Assembly (NCBI GenBank): GCA_037179515.1
Contig: JAXCGZ010007579.1
Span: 107,501 to 171,500, forward strand
Length of the DNA: 64,000 nt
Direction of reading: 5' to 3'
Origin: Halocaridina rubra
Lineage: Eukaryota; Arthropoda; Malacostraca; Decapoda; Atyidae
The notes beneath the pieces are model-generated. The model made no database searches. It was not told the DNA's origin and saw only the letters and a list, made by a program, of their open reading frames with translations. Below are positions 42,815 through 55,436 of this stretch, piece by piece. Made by a program: the position numbers and the translations under genes. Position 1 is the stretch's first letter; each line of letters opens with the position of its first letter.

Positions 42815-44055
42815 AGAAAAGGATTTGTACCTATTGGCCAGACAGAAGGACGTATCTGAGAGGGATGTGCATTAGGTTAGGCTGAGATCACTAATGGAAA
42901 TATGCTTTAAAGTAAATAACCAAGAATGCATGTCCCATATACAATTGAGAAGGTGGTGAGAGTATTTGAGGAGCTGATGAATGAAGAAATTGAGAGAGAA
43001 AGAATACTGTGGAGATAGTGGATTAGGGAGTACAATAGAGATATGTAAGGACACCTATTGAAAGGATGAAGAGAGGAAAGGTGTTTGGTCCAGATGATGC
43101 TCTAGTGGAAGCATGGAGATGTTTGGGGGATAGCATTGGTTTTTAACCAGGTTGCTTAACAAAATCCCGGGAGGTGAGAGGACGACAGGTGAGTGAAGAA
43201 AAAGTATATATTGGTATTAGTTTTAAGAAAAAGGGAGTGCAGTAATTACAGAGGAATAAAATTGATCAGCCATAGCTTGAAGAGATATGAGTTTGTAAGT
43301 AGGGGTATGGTTTTATGCGAAGGAGTCCTACTGATTCAATATTTCTTTGAGTGTGTTTATGGAGAAGTATAGATGGGCAAGGAGTTGCAGTGCGTGTTTT
43401 TGTGGATATAGAGAAGATGTATGACGAGGTGCCAAGAGAGGAGTTGTATTGCATGAGGAAACTGGGAGTAGTAGAGTAGTATATGAGGGTTGTGCTGGAT
43501 ATGTGTGAATACAGAGTGACAGACGTGAAGTGTGCGGCAGGATAACGGATGGGTTCAGAGTCGAGGTAGGATTGCATCAAGGATCGAGCCTGAGCCGTTT
43601 CTTCTTTGCAGTGGTGATGGACAGGTTGCTGGACAAGATCGTACAAGAGTTGCCATGGACTATGATGTTTGCTGATGATGAAATATAGCTATGTTGAATG
43701 CCATGGAGATGGTCCAAATGACGAAAAGACGGAAGGCAAAGTTAAAGATGCAGCGATTTTCATTGGTGTGAATGAATAATAAAAGGGACAGCGCAGGTGG
43801 GATGGTATTGTGATAAGGTAAAGGAGGTTATACCGAGATAGTTTGGGCATGCTCTGAGGAGGGTTGAGGGGAATGTTCAGAGAAGGATGCTGAGGGTGGA
43901 CCTACCAGGCAGTAGGGGGAGAGGAAAGCCAAAAAGGAGGTTTATAAATGTAGCGTGAGAGGAGTGGAGGGTGCATGGTGTGATGGAGTATGCAGGGGAG
44001 GGGGCAATATGGGGACAAATGATCTACTGTTGTGACCCCCTATTGGGAGACACAG
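42815..44055 (+). pseudogene. RTE/BovB-type LINE remnant
   Basis: Sense, heavily frameshifted RT region of an RTE-clade element. Motifs can be read across frames: the KKGS.. finger region near 43225, an EK.YDEVPREELYCMRKLGV-like block near 43400-43470, GFRVEVGLHQGSSLS at about 43555-43590, FFAVVMDRLLDKIVQELPWT and the catalytic MMFADD near 43665. The C-terminal GHALRRVEG/RGKPKRR region is at 43850-43950. It ends around tgtgaccccctattgggaga (about 44030-44050). It is not translatable. Confidence 0.82.
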
Positions 44056-46513
44056 AAATAAAAGCAACCTCACTATTTAAATCCTTTAGTGGCTGAGGGC
44101 TTGAAAGATGTTTTTATTAGACTAGTTGTGGCTGATAGTTTGTTGACTTGTGTAATAAGCCCTTTACTTACGACACCTGATACCATCATCCTATTGGATA
44201 TTTCCTCCATATTCCTTCTCTTTCTCTGATCAAAGCCAATCATCATTTTTTTTAATTATTATTATTATTATTATTACAAAGTAGGGGAAATAAGAATCAT
44301 AAATGCTTACATTACAGTTAAAAATAAACATTACTACATTATTTAAACACCTTTTATTGGCAGAAAAAACATACAAAATATCTCATGATTCAAATCACAA
44401 CATATAAGATTTAAAAGCATTCACATTTTCCATTTGACACCCATCTATCTAGCACACATGCTTACATACATACACATCACAAGAAATTGCACAACTATTT
44501 TTACAAATATCTAATTTAAGAAATGCAGAAGGATAAACCCTATGGATTTCAGAGTCATCTACAACTAATTAATTACAGTTCTATATCTGAAAATTTTCTA
44601 TAGTACCTAAACCTCTCTAAAATAAAAAGTAAACCAAATTACAATGTACATGCTTAATGCATTCTTATTGCTGGATTGTGTATACTATCTTGAAGAGAAC
44701 TGTTGGGGATCCCCATTGTAAACACTGCCATTCCAGTTATTTGTACATACGGGTTATCTCTTCCATTTCCTGAGTGTTCAAGGTACTGTTCTACTAATAT
44801 ACATAGGCATCAGATTATTGTGACATTCAGAGATCTCATTATGCATACTGCATTAACTACTCCATTACAACATGGAAGTACTACACAATGAAAAAAGAAA
44901 AAAAATCCTTAGCGTTTGTTGAAATGAGAAATGTCATTTTCTTTTGGAATGGATTGATAATCAGTTTATATCAACAATACATAACGCATTAATAATGCTG
45001 ATGCTAAAATGAATATACAGTATACCCTTCACTAGAAGTGGAAAATAATAAATCTATTGGTCTTATTGTCTGGACATTCTTTTCACGTATGTATTCAAAT
45101 CATCCCTAGTGGGTGGGAGAAAGACTACCAACTTGTTTTCCCAGGGTGTCGTATGGTCTGACTAAAAAATAAAAGATGTCAATTGTGGTGAACTTGAAGG
45201 GGGAAATTCAAACCTCATATTGTGTCATAAAAGAGCTGACTAAAAAGGTTAGGGGATAGAAAGGCTGGCAGTTTCATCCTCCATGAAATTTTTTCTCTTG
45301 CCACAGAACTGCTGCATGGATGGCCTTTTATTGTAAAATGTGTCCACCTTCTAGCTTCAGCAGGAATTGGTGTCTTGCTAAAAAAAAATGTGTACAAATA
45401 TTTATGGTAAAATTATGTCAACATACGTCATACTACATATAAGATATCCATTCTCGAAGACAGCTTATTAAACTGGTCTACAGTCAGCATTCTTTCAATT
45501 TTGATTATGAATGATAAGGAGAAATGTCAGCTTATCATGAGCAGAAAATTATAAAAGTATTTCTGAAGTACTCTATTACAGTTAAGTTACAAAAAAAAAT
45601 TGCTACCCTCTGAATATCCCTGGGATCAATAAGTACAGCTTTATTAAATATTTTATGGAAAAGAGTCAACTACCTTTTATTAATAGTAATATACTAATAG
45701 TAGGGCAAAATGCCCTGAATGAAACAGCAACCTGGTCAGGACTCTGTTGTGTTTGCAAACAAAAACATCTCTGCACTCTTATCTTAGGCACATCCTTCCA
45801 TTACGAGACAATCACCATTTGCCAAATTTATTTTAAATTAAAAAAAATCTTAATTAGGCAAAATATGAAATTGCTGTTGTGTTTGCAAACAATCACACAT
45901 CTGCACTGTTCTCTTAGGCACATCCTCCTTTTTAGAGCCAGTCACCAACTACCCAATATAATTTATAAAATTTGCCTTAATTATGCAAAGTATGAAAATG
46001 TAAAATAATTTGTGAATTTACTAACAGTCCACTTAGTTTAGAGGCAGAATTACAAACCAAGACTTGCCAGTGCCAAATACTTTTGATGATATCTCTAGTT
46101 GCTTTACGAAGCAAAGAAGGTTATGAATGAAATGACAAAAATGTAAGATGTTTGAAAACTAACTGAAACACACCCTGCTTTATACAGCAGAACTCCTGGA
46201 TATCGGATGTTAGGGACTGAGTGCTCTGAAAGGAAGAAAATGGTAAAATTACACTGATTAAAAAAAAATTCAGTCATGTTTGTGTCATTTAAAAAAAGAC
46301 AAATTGCATATGATAAATTATCAGATTTATAATGCATCACTTTTTGAGGACAAAATTATGCAAATCTGCTCAAGGTGCGTGTGTGCAGTTCGTGCAGTAC
46401 ATGCTAAACTGACTGGCAATGTTGATAAGATGTTTGCATCTCATATAACAGAAGCTAGCCTACATACTGTAGTACAAGACAGGGATAATTACCCCAAGTG
46501 CTGCCTACCTCTT
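44056..46513 (-). other. Probable lachesin 3' UTR and flank
   Basis: Downstream of the lachesin stop on the minus strand. It contains an (ATT)n near 44250-44275 and a 130 bp tandem duplication (45744-46003). Several antisense AATAAA candidates occur, the most distal at 44353-44358. No coding exon or SINE was recognised. Confidence 0.4.
45744..46003. repeat. 130 bp tandem duplication
   Basis: ctgttgtgtttgcaaacaa begins at 45744 and again at 45874. Shared later segments include atctgcactgttctcttagg-type and gcaaaatatgaaa-type sequence. The units have diverged by perhaps a fifth. Confidence 0.85.
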
Positions 46514-49500
46514 TCAGTTTTTGAAGAAAATAGCAGCTAAGAGGGCGAGGAGTGCCAAGGTAGTAGGCTTGAGCGCAGAGGCAGCAGAGTAACTGAGAGT
46601 GCCACACGCAGGCGGACACACGGGCGTGGTTGTCTCTACAATAACCAGAAATATTATAGTCAAAAGGAGAAAGACAAATTTAATGCTCAAAGTTCTACAG
46701 ATGGTATTCAAAGAGTCTCTAGTTAAAATTAACTGAGAAATCCTTTGATGTCATCAAGCTATACTATGTATGCATAAAATTACTATAAGTCATACTGAAG
46801 CAAGCAAACAATATAAGTAAAAGTAACCTTCCAAGAAAGGATGACATAACCTTGTCTGCAAGAGAAAACAATTAGCTAGAACCTTTCATTAACATTTTTG
46901 GAAATTTCTGGTGTAATATAAAATTTCCAATATAATTTACAATGATTCTAAGGCCTTAATTCTCTTGTTATTATATTGTGGCAGAGCTACTTCATTGTCT
47001 GTAACTGTGTTATAAGTAAATTAATTTCTGAAAGGTCATACAACCTGAGTATGCAGCTGAATCATAAATATTAATGAATTATGTTGTCTTATTCTGAGTT
47101 ACAATGCATATGACAGTAACTCAAGTTTTGCAGTCTGCAATACTTACCATAAGTAAATAATATGAATCTGGACATAAGGTTTGAAAACTATACAGTCGTA
47201 TACTATACATAAAAATCTAAAGATTTAGTTATAATTGAATACCCAACAGTAAAGTAAAGTTCCTAGAGCATTAGAGCAATAAAAAAAAGAGCGTACAAAA
47301 AATTATCTAAAATTGAAGTTAACGCAGAAGGAAATACATTAAAGTAACCTCATCCATTCAAGGAAAGGAATCAATATTCTGGTTTTATTTTTAAACCATG
47401 GAAGCTTTTTCTAGCATAACAGACAATCTCATTCTGAAGTACATTCATATTGTGGAAGATGTTAACCTGTCTTAAGATATTTTACTTTAAATTGACTCCA
47501 AGAGCCCTATAACATGAGTAAATACCAGTAAATAAACAAAAATGCAAGTCCCTTATATAATTTAAGCAAAACATAAAGGTACGTTTTCAATTTATGTTCA
47601 TAAATATTTACAGGTCATATTTCTATTATATTAATGTATATCACAGGAATAATCCTTACGCAAAATATGAAATGCTTCCCTCAGATGTACATACTGTGAA
47701 GATTTGATTTTACATTATTACAGACTACTGTATTTTGTTAAGGGGACTGCGGTTAGAGCACTTGACTTGGAAATTTACAAACTTGTGTTCGAGCCCACTG
47801 CAAGGCATTAGGAAGAGCATCCAGCATTAATTTCCTGGGTCTATCTTAAAATGGGGATTAGTGGTGACAAAACGACAAAAATAAGTCTGTCTTCTTACCT
47901 ATAAATAATGTGGTGTTAAAGATAAAGTACTATGGTATTACAGTCAAGTCAAAACAATATGTGAGATCTATAAAATTTTCTATTGGTAGAGAGGGCTTAG
48001 TATGTAGTCGCCGTGGCTCAGTCGGTAGCGTCTCCGACTCTGAGGCGTCAGGTCGAGGGTTCGCGCCCCGTCACGGTCTGAGGTTAGCAAAGGCATGCAC
48101 TCAGCGTAAGGATTACATCTGCCAAAACAAGTCCTTCGCAAGAAGGCAACCGTCCTAGCCCTTGGTTGATAAGGGAGTCCGTGACGTAAAACCGGAACAA
48201 GAGAGAGCTTAGTATACAACAGGAGGGTTATAGCATTTCCATCCATATCTACGTACAAAGTCTGCAGTCCTCTTTGTAAGAAATTTGGCTGAGTCAAAGC
48301 ACAGATCCATGTACCTAAGTACCTATCCCTTACAACTTGTTGCACTCAATGCCTACGCATCAACTACTCCCAAATATGATACTCTGTTTTACGTCAGGGA
48401 CTCCCTTTTCTACTAAGGGCTAGGATGGTGCCTTCTTGTGAAGGACTTTGATTTTGACAATTGCTTCCATTACCCTGAGTGGATATCCTTTCTAACCTCA
48501 GACTGTGGCAGGCTGCAAACTCACGATCTCATATATCAAAGTCATGAACGTTACCAGTATGCCAATGTGGCCATAGAACCATTCCATTACACAATTTAGT
48601 ATTAGTTATATACATCTATGTATATATACATAAACCATTTTTCCCCTTAATTATATAAAACCATATTCATAAGGATAAGCACAAGAGTAACCGTCTACAA
48701 ATATGATCATTTAAACACACTTTACATGTGAAAGTATGCTTTTGAAGATCATAGGAAGGATTGCATAACATTCCTTGGTTTTGTTGTAACTTTGTTCTAT
48801 GCTCACTCATTATGCTTATTTTGTTGTGCCCAATTATGTTGAACCTATAAGGAATTATGTTAACATGATTTTGTTTTCTTTCACAGTAGCTGGTACTTAG
48901 GATTAGTTGAGTTTAATTTACTACATTACAGAAGCTCCCCTACTTACGAACATAAAGCCTACCCATTTTCTACCCATGCATTAATGTATGTATTACTGTT
49001 CTGTACTATATTATGACATTATTATTACTCTATTAAAATTCATTAATACTGTATACTTTATTTTATTTAGTAGTTAAGTATCTTTAGCCTGAGTACTATA
49101 CAGTATTACACATGTATGTACTGTACAGTACCTTTTTTACCGAAACACAACTTACGAACAGACTTCTGGAACCTAACTTGTTCGTAAGCTGGGGAGTGTC
49201 TGCAAATTCTTAATAGTGTAAATTAATTTTGTATAATGTTTTGGTACAGCACTAGGGGACCGTGATAGTGCAGTGGTTAGAGCGTTTGACTTAGAATTGA
49301 CAAACAAATGTTTGAGCCCACTGTGAAGAAATAGGAAGAGTATCCAATGTTAAATTACCTGCTCCATCTTGTCTGTAGCCACCCCGATTCAAATGGGGAT
49401 TAATAGTGACACATAGAAACAGTAAGTAATATATACAGAAAATATTTTCGTTCGTTATTTTCCACTTTATGCTAATAATAACAACGTTAAAGCTCTTATA

Positions 49501-52500
49501 TTTGGTCACTTAAAATATTTATGATATTAAACTGGTGTATCAAAAGATATAGCTTGGAAAATATGATGTACCAAAAGATATAGCTGGGAAAATATGATGA
49601 ACAGTAATGTAAAACAAACAGATTATCATTAATCATGTGAGTAGAAGTAGCCATCCCCGCATACTTGCATGTCATAAAAGTCAGTTAATTGAATTGGCGT
49701 TAATGGAGTGTGACTGCTACCTTTTAATATTGGGATTATCTTTTGTTAGTTTCCTAGCCTAACACACAACTTATCCTAACCATAACTATCACAACCTAAC
49801 CGAATTTCTTTTTTCACGTACTGTACTGTATATATATATAATTGATACTTTAACCAAAGTAACAGTTTTCCATTGTGGGTGACATGAGTTTTTGACATAT
49901 ATGTCAAAGAATTATTATTTGACGAGGTATAAATACAATTTATGATAGGATCCATAAAATATATCTATAGACGCACACTACCCTCTCAACAAGCAAAAAG
50001 AAGTCAGAGGCTTTCCTCTATTTCAGAGAGATCAGTCTCCTACGACATTCTTAAATACACAACTTGCAATCCCTCACAGTGCCTGGCTGAAAGGATCGAC
50101 CCCTGCCAACGTAGGCACTTAGCTGACCCATATCTTTGATCGATTTCATTTTCCATTTTTACCACAACCAAGCAATTTTTTTTTCTTTGGTGTTACCTCT
50201 AACATGATTCTTTTTGCCCTAAGAACAAATACATTGACCCATTACATAACAGTCCCACTATAACTGCATTAGGAGCATATTCAGGTGCTTGTCCAAGAGA
50301 ACACAGTTCAGCAGCAATTACCTCTCCAAACAACACTCAAAGGCTTAGCAGACCTTTTCTTCAGGAAGAAACAACTTGAAAACACTCGAAATTCGAAATG
50401 CCCCAAAACATTGGCAGACAAAATAGCCTAAGTCATCTTGGGGGGGGCCACTAAACAACTTCGAAGTCGATTTCATCATGTCCTCCATGCACCCGCTCAA
50501 TTACATCATTTCCATTCCAACGTGCCCATTAAAATCTGCACTCACTATAATCCTCTCATTCTTCTCCAGGTCTTTCATTACCTCATATATTTTGTTCCAA
50601 AAACAGCTCTTTTCCTCCTCTGTGCACCCCACTTGTGGTGCATAAGCACTAAAGATGTTCATTGTCTCCCCTCCATTACACATCTTCACTCTCCTAATGC
50701 GGTCATTCTTCCTATGCACTTCCGTCACTCCATTCTTTGTTTCCTCAGACAGCACTATACCAACTCCATTCCTACCCTGCGCATTTGCTCCACTATAGAA
50801 TAGCTTGTAACCATCACCCAGCTCTTTGGCTTTATTCCCCTTCCATCGAGTTTCCAGCACACATAAGATATCCACTTTCTTTATCCTCATTGAATCTGTT
50901 AACTCTCTTTCTTGTCCTGTCATCGACCTGATATTGAGATGGCCTACCCTGATTCCATTTAGAGCTCACTTCTTTAGCTGCACTCGCTCATGGTGCAGTA
51001 TCCCTTGCCTTGTCACAGAGTTAGGACGATGTATTTGTGCGTCATTTACAGAGTACGCCCTAGCACTATTCTCATCTATATTACGACTCATTTCATTGGT
51101 TCTGGCATGGGTTTTTACAGTCGGATGCCCTTCCTGACACCAACCCTCTATTTATCCGGGCTTGGGACCAGCACCCATAGAGGCTGGCTTGCCCCCCAAG
51201 TAGTATATGACGAAATATTAAAAACAAATATTTATAAATACATATCATTTTCCCTACTGTACATTCCTTGGACTTTTGATTATCATGTCTGTTGTTGCTA
51301 ACATATCTAATGGTTGTCATGTTACCATTCATAATTCAATCAAATCTTCCTAATCAAAGGTGTATGACACTGTGCAGATAGGTCTAATGTTGCTGTTTAT
51401 GTGTCATTATTAAACCCATTGAACGGGCAGACACAGAGAAATTGGAGGTGGGGAATTATAATTGGATACCCTTCCTGATGCCCTATAGTGTCACTTCCCG
51501 AGTCAAGCATATTAACTACTGCGTTACTGTGGTTTGAAGATAAAGGAAGTATATCTTTTGGAAGACAACACCTCAATTCTACACTTCATATGAAAAAGGC
51601 TATGGCGGCAGTTATACCCATTTAATACACTACAGAGTAAATAGTCCCTGAATCATTCAAGAGTTTCCAGAGGCTGTGAAGATAAAAAAATAAATATTAG
51701 CTCCTATATAGTTACAAGTAGGTGTGACTTCAAAGTTAATTATTTTGCACAAGCATTCTTTATAGAGATCATAATGTTTTTTTGTGGGATTCACATTTTT
51801 GAAAAGTTTTTAAACTTTAAAAAAATTATATTTCCCTTCAGAATGCCTGAGGCAGGTTTTGAAGCTTGCTTAGGCATGGGCTGGATTTTGCTAAAGTTTT
51901 CTGATGTGCATAAATTCGAATGAGTGAATTATTAAACTTTGAGAGATGCAACAGTGTAGGGCTTCAGTTATTATCTTTCTTCCTTTAATTCTGGCCATTC
52001 TGCTTATTGGCAAGAAAGAACATTATATAAGAAAAGTGAAACTTCAGTAGTTTCATATAGCCTAGCTTGAACTTTGAAGCCTAGTGTAGTAATAAGAACC
52101 ACTGTACGATTTGCTCTATAAAAACTGCAGCTACACATTGCTTTTACCTCATTCCAGTATCGGCGTGAATTCTATTGTGAAGCTTAATATAAAATCTCCT
52201 TCAATGTGAGAAGTTGAAACTTTCAACTGTTATAAAGTAAATTATAATAAAGCAGAAAGACTAATAGATATGGCATTTTAATAGTGCATGCAAAAGCTGC
52301 TCAGTCTATTCTTGAAGACATGCACTTTTAAGTCGAAAGTCTATCAAAGGAACGATGGCAAACAGAGCTTACTTATAATATTCTAACTCATAAATGTAGG
52401 AAGGGTATGATAAAATGAATATGTAATATTGTAAATTTCATGCACGCAATATTATATGTGTTGCTCTTACTTTATAATGAAGTAAAAGCAATGGATATAT

Positions 52501-54153
52501 CTAAATATATTATTCCAATTTTCAATATAAGAAAAAATAAACGCCAACGATGAAATTTTATTATATTTTCTATATGATATTATTAACATTTATCTCCTGT
52601 TCACCATAAAAAAGTGCTTTATGAATAATAAATAAAACTGATCTAAAATAACAGCCAGTAATATCATATCTAACATGCAAATATTCCAGCATTAAGCAAG
52701 GCAATATGCATGACACTGAACCTCCTCTTGCTTAGCTCATGCAAATGAACCAGCTTTCAGTTGCATAGCTAAGTGATATGCAGTGATATGCACCTAAATG
52801 CACTTATGGTATTCTCCACATTGACAGGTATACATACTGAGACTACCTTAAGAGATCCTTCTTTTCAGTAGGTATATCTACACCCTTAACCTGTCAAGGC
52901 AGAGAAAATACCGACAATAACTAATATGCAACCATCATGGATTACATATTGTTGGTAAATCTAGCAAAATACTCTTAACTCTAATAAGAAGTGAAAAGAA
53001 ATCTTACCAATGAGTTCAACTATAGCCTCTGATTGTCCTAACTTGTTAGTGGCCATGCAAGTGTAATCTCCAAACTGACGTTTCTCAATGGTCAGTACCC
53101 TGAGTGTAGTATCAGTGAACTCATCTGCTGTAGCAAACTGGGAAACTCTGCGGATATTTATGGGAACTTATTACAGAGTAATCTTGATGCAGACGTAGTA
53201 TACGTAAAAATCTAGTTTTATTACATGAAAGACTAAAAAAAATCTCATATAAACCGCTTATGCACAAATACCAGTACATTTGATATAAAATATAATGACA
53301 GGTAAGTGACAGAAGATATACCCTCGCTCTACCTGTAATGCTGATTATTGACAATGGCTTCTTGTTTGTGAATCCAAGTAATAGCTGCAGGAGGGTAAGC
53401 TTCAACGTGACATTCCAAGTCCATGTTGTACTGAAGAGCCTATGTCAAAACAAAAAACATACTGAATCCATTAGCATACTTCAAGTTTTAAGAATGATAA
53501 TGTTATTTCAATGATAATACAATAAGGGATACAAGCAATTTCCCAAACATGGAAATTAAATATAGTTATAAGGCGGGTGCTATTTAGCGTTAGAAATAAT
53601 TTCTTTCAATAAGTACATTTCCAAAACTTAAATTTGATTAAAATAAAAATTCAAAGCCAACTGAACATATAAAAACTTCCCTAAGAAACTTTCTTTTTTT
53701 TTAAAAACTGCAGTATGTTACCTGATACACCCTGGGACGAACAGCTTTTACCACTGGTGCAAACTCCACCTCAACATTGATATTCCTACGGGCACCTCTC
53801 CCAACCTGATTTTCAGCAATGCAATAGTAAGTACCGCGATCTTCTTTCTTCACACTAGCAATCTGCAGAACATTGCCCCTGAAAAATTGGTAAATAGTTT
53901 TTACTTAATACATCACTATAATTAACTTATATAAGCTCTTGATGTCAAATAAAGCCATATATACTAATCTAATCACTTACTTTGCAGCTATAGTGCAGGT
54001 AAAAAGATCCATAACTTGACCAACAAAGAAATGAAGCACTTTCATCATCACAAAGGTGGCACCAAAGAACACAAACAGTTGAACAGTATTCTTAAAAATA
54101 TATAGGATGCTGCATAACCTGGGAACATTTATCTCAATCACTGCCAAATTAAG

Positions 54154-54208
<55 letters not shown>

Positions 54209-55395
54209 CTTTACCTACTGCTTCACTTGCAAATGCAGTTCAGACACAATATACCCTATAGCTCAGCAAAAATAATTTTTAGTGTGCATTGTGATAACTG
54301 TTACTAATTAAGAAAGATATACTGTAGTAAGTGAGACGCTCTATTCACTGACATTAAAATGGAATTCAGTGCTTATAATTATATAATTTTTGTATGTAGT
54401 TTTCAATACTGTTTCAAAGTGAATAAAGGAAGACAATTAAGTTACTCTCTTTATACGGCTGTAGGGAAAATTCTCTTCCTTTTAAGTTAATCTCATGAAT
54501 ACAGTCATACTCCGATGAAACCCCCCCCCAAAAAAAAAAAACATTCTTTACATAGTCATACCTATTTGAAATAGATGAAAAAAAGCTTAGTTTACTTTCA
54601 CAACTCCAGCTGGAAAAAAATCTCATGATATGTATACACTGCATATAATTTTAGGTTAAGTTTGATTAGGTTATTTGGATTAGTTCACCCTCAGTTAAGA
54701 AATGAATTGATCACTGTAATTATGTTCTCCAGTTGCTTTACATATTATTCAATATTTTATTATTTCAAAAAGTAAACATTTAAAAATAAGTTTTTAATTT
54801 CTTAAAATTTCTAGCAAATATGAAAAGAATCCTACTTAACTAACTCTAAATAAAGCATCTTTGCTTTTCCACTGACACTTATTTATATACTTTTTCATTT
54901 ATCTTACGTATTTAGTATCCAAATGAGAGAACTGTATCTTGAACATAGTGACTTCAATCACTGGATTCTTAAAATTATAACTATTACATATAATACATGA
55001 ACTCATAAAAAAGTAATCATGATGTAAAAAAAAGAAGCAGTTTACCTGTAAATGGACCCTCCTGTGGGAAGGATTGCATTGTTTTCTCTCCTCCAGGAAA
55101 TATCAGGTGTGGGCATACCTCCAGCATAACAAGATAGTTCTACACTCTCGCCCTCGCTTGCCACAACAGACCTACAAGGAACTCAACAATTTTTATCCAA
55201 TATTCAAGATAATTTTAAACCATGCAACTTGCTAAGAATGGTTGTCATAATAGTCTACACAATATATTTACACTTCACTTTATAACAACATCTCAGAACT
55301 TGAGAGTAATTTGACTTAGTTTTAATGAGTGTTTTTAAGTAATTAAAACCATAGAAGATAAACAAATAAATAAGGCAACACTAGCAAAAACTGAA

Positions 55396-55436
<41 letters not shown>

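Noticed and set aside
43266..43646. 126-residue minus-strand frame
   Set aside because: Antisense shadow of the RTE/BovB reverse-transcriptase remnant.
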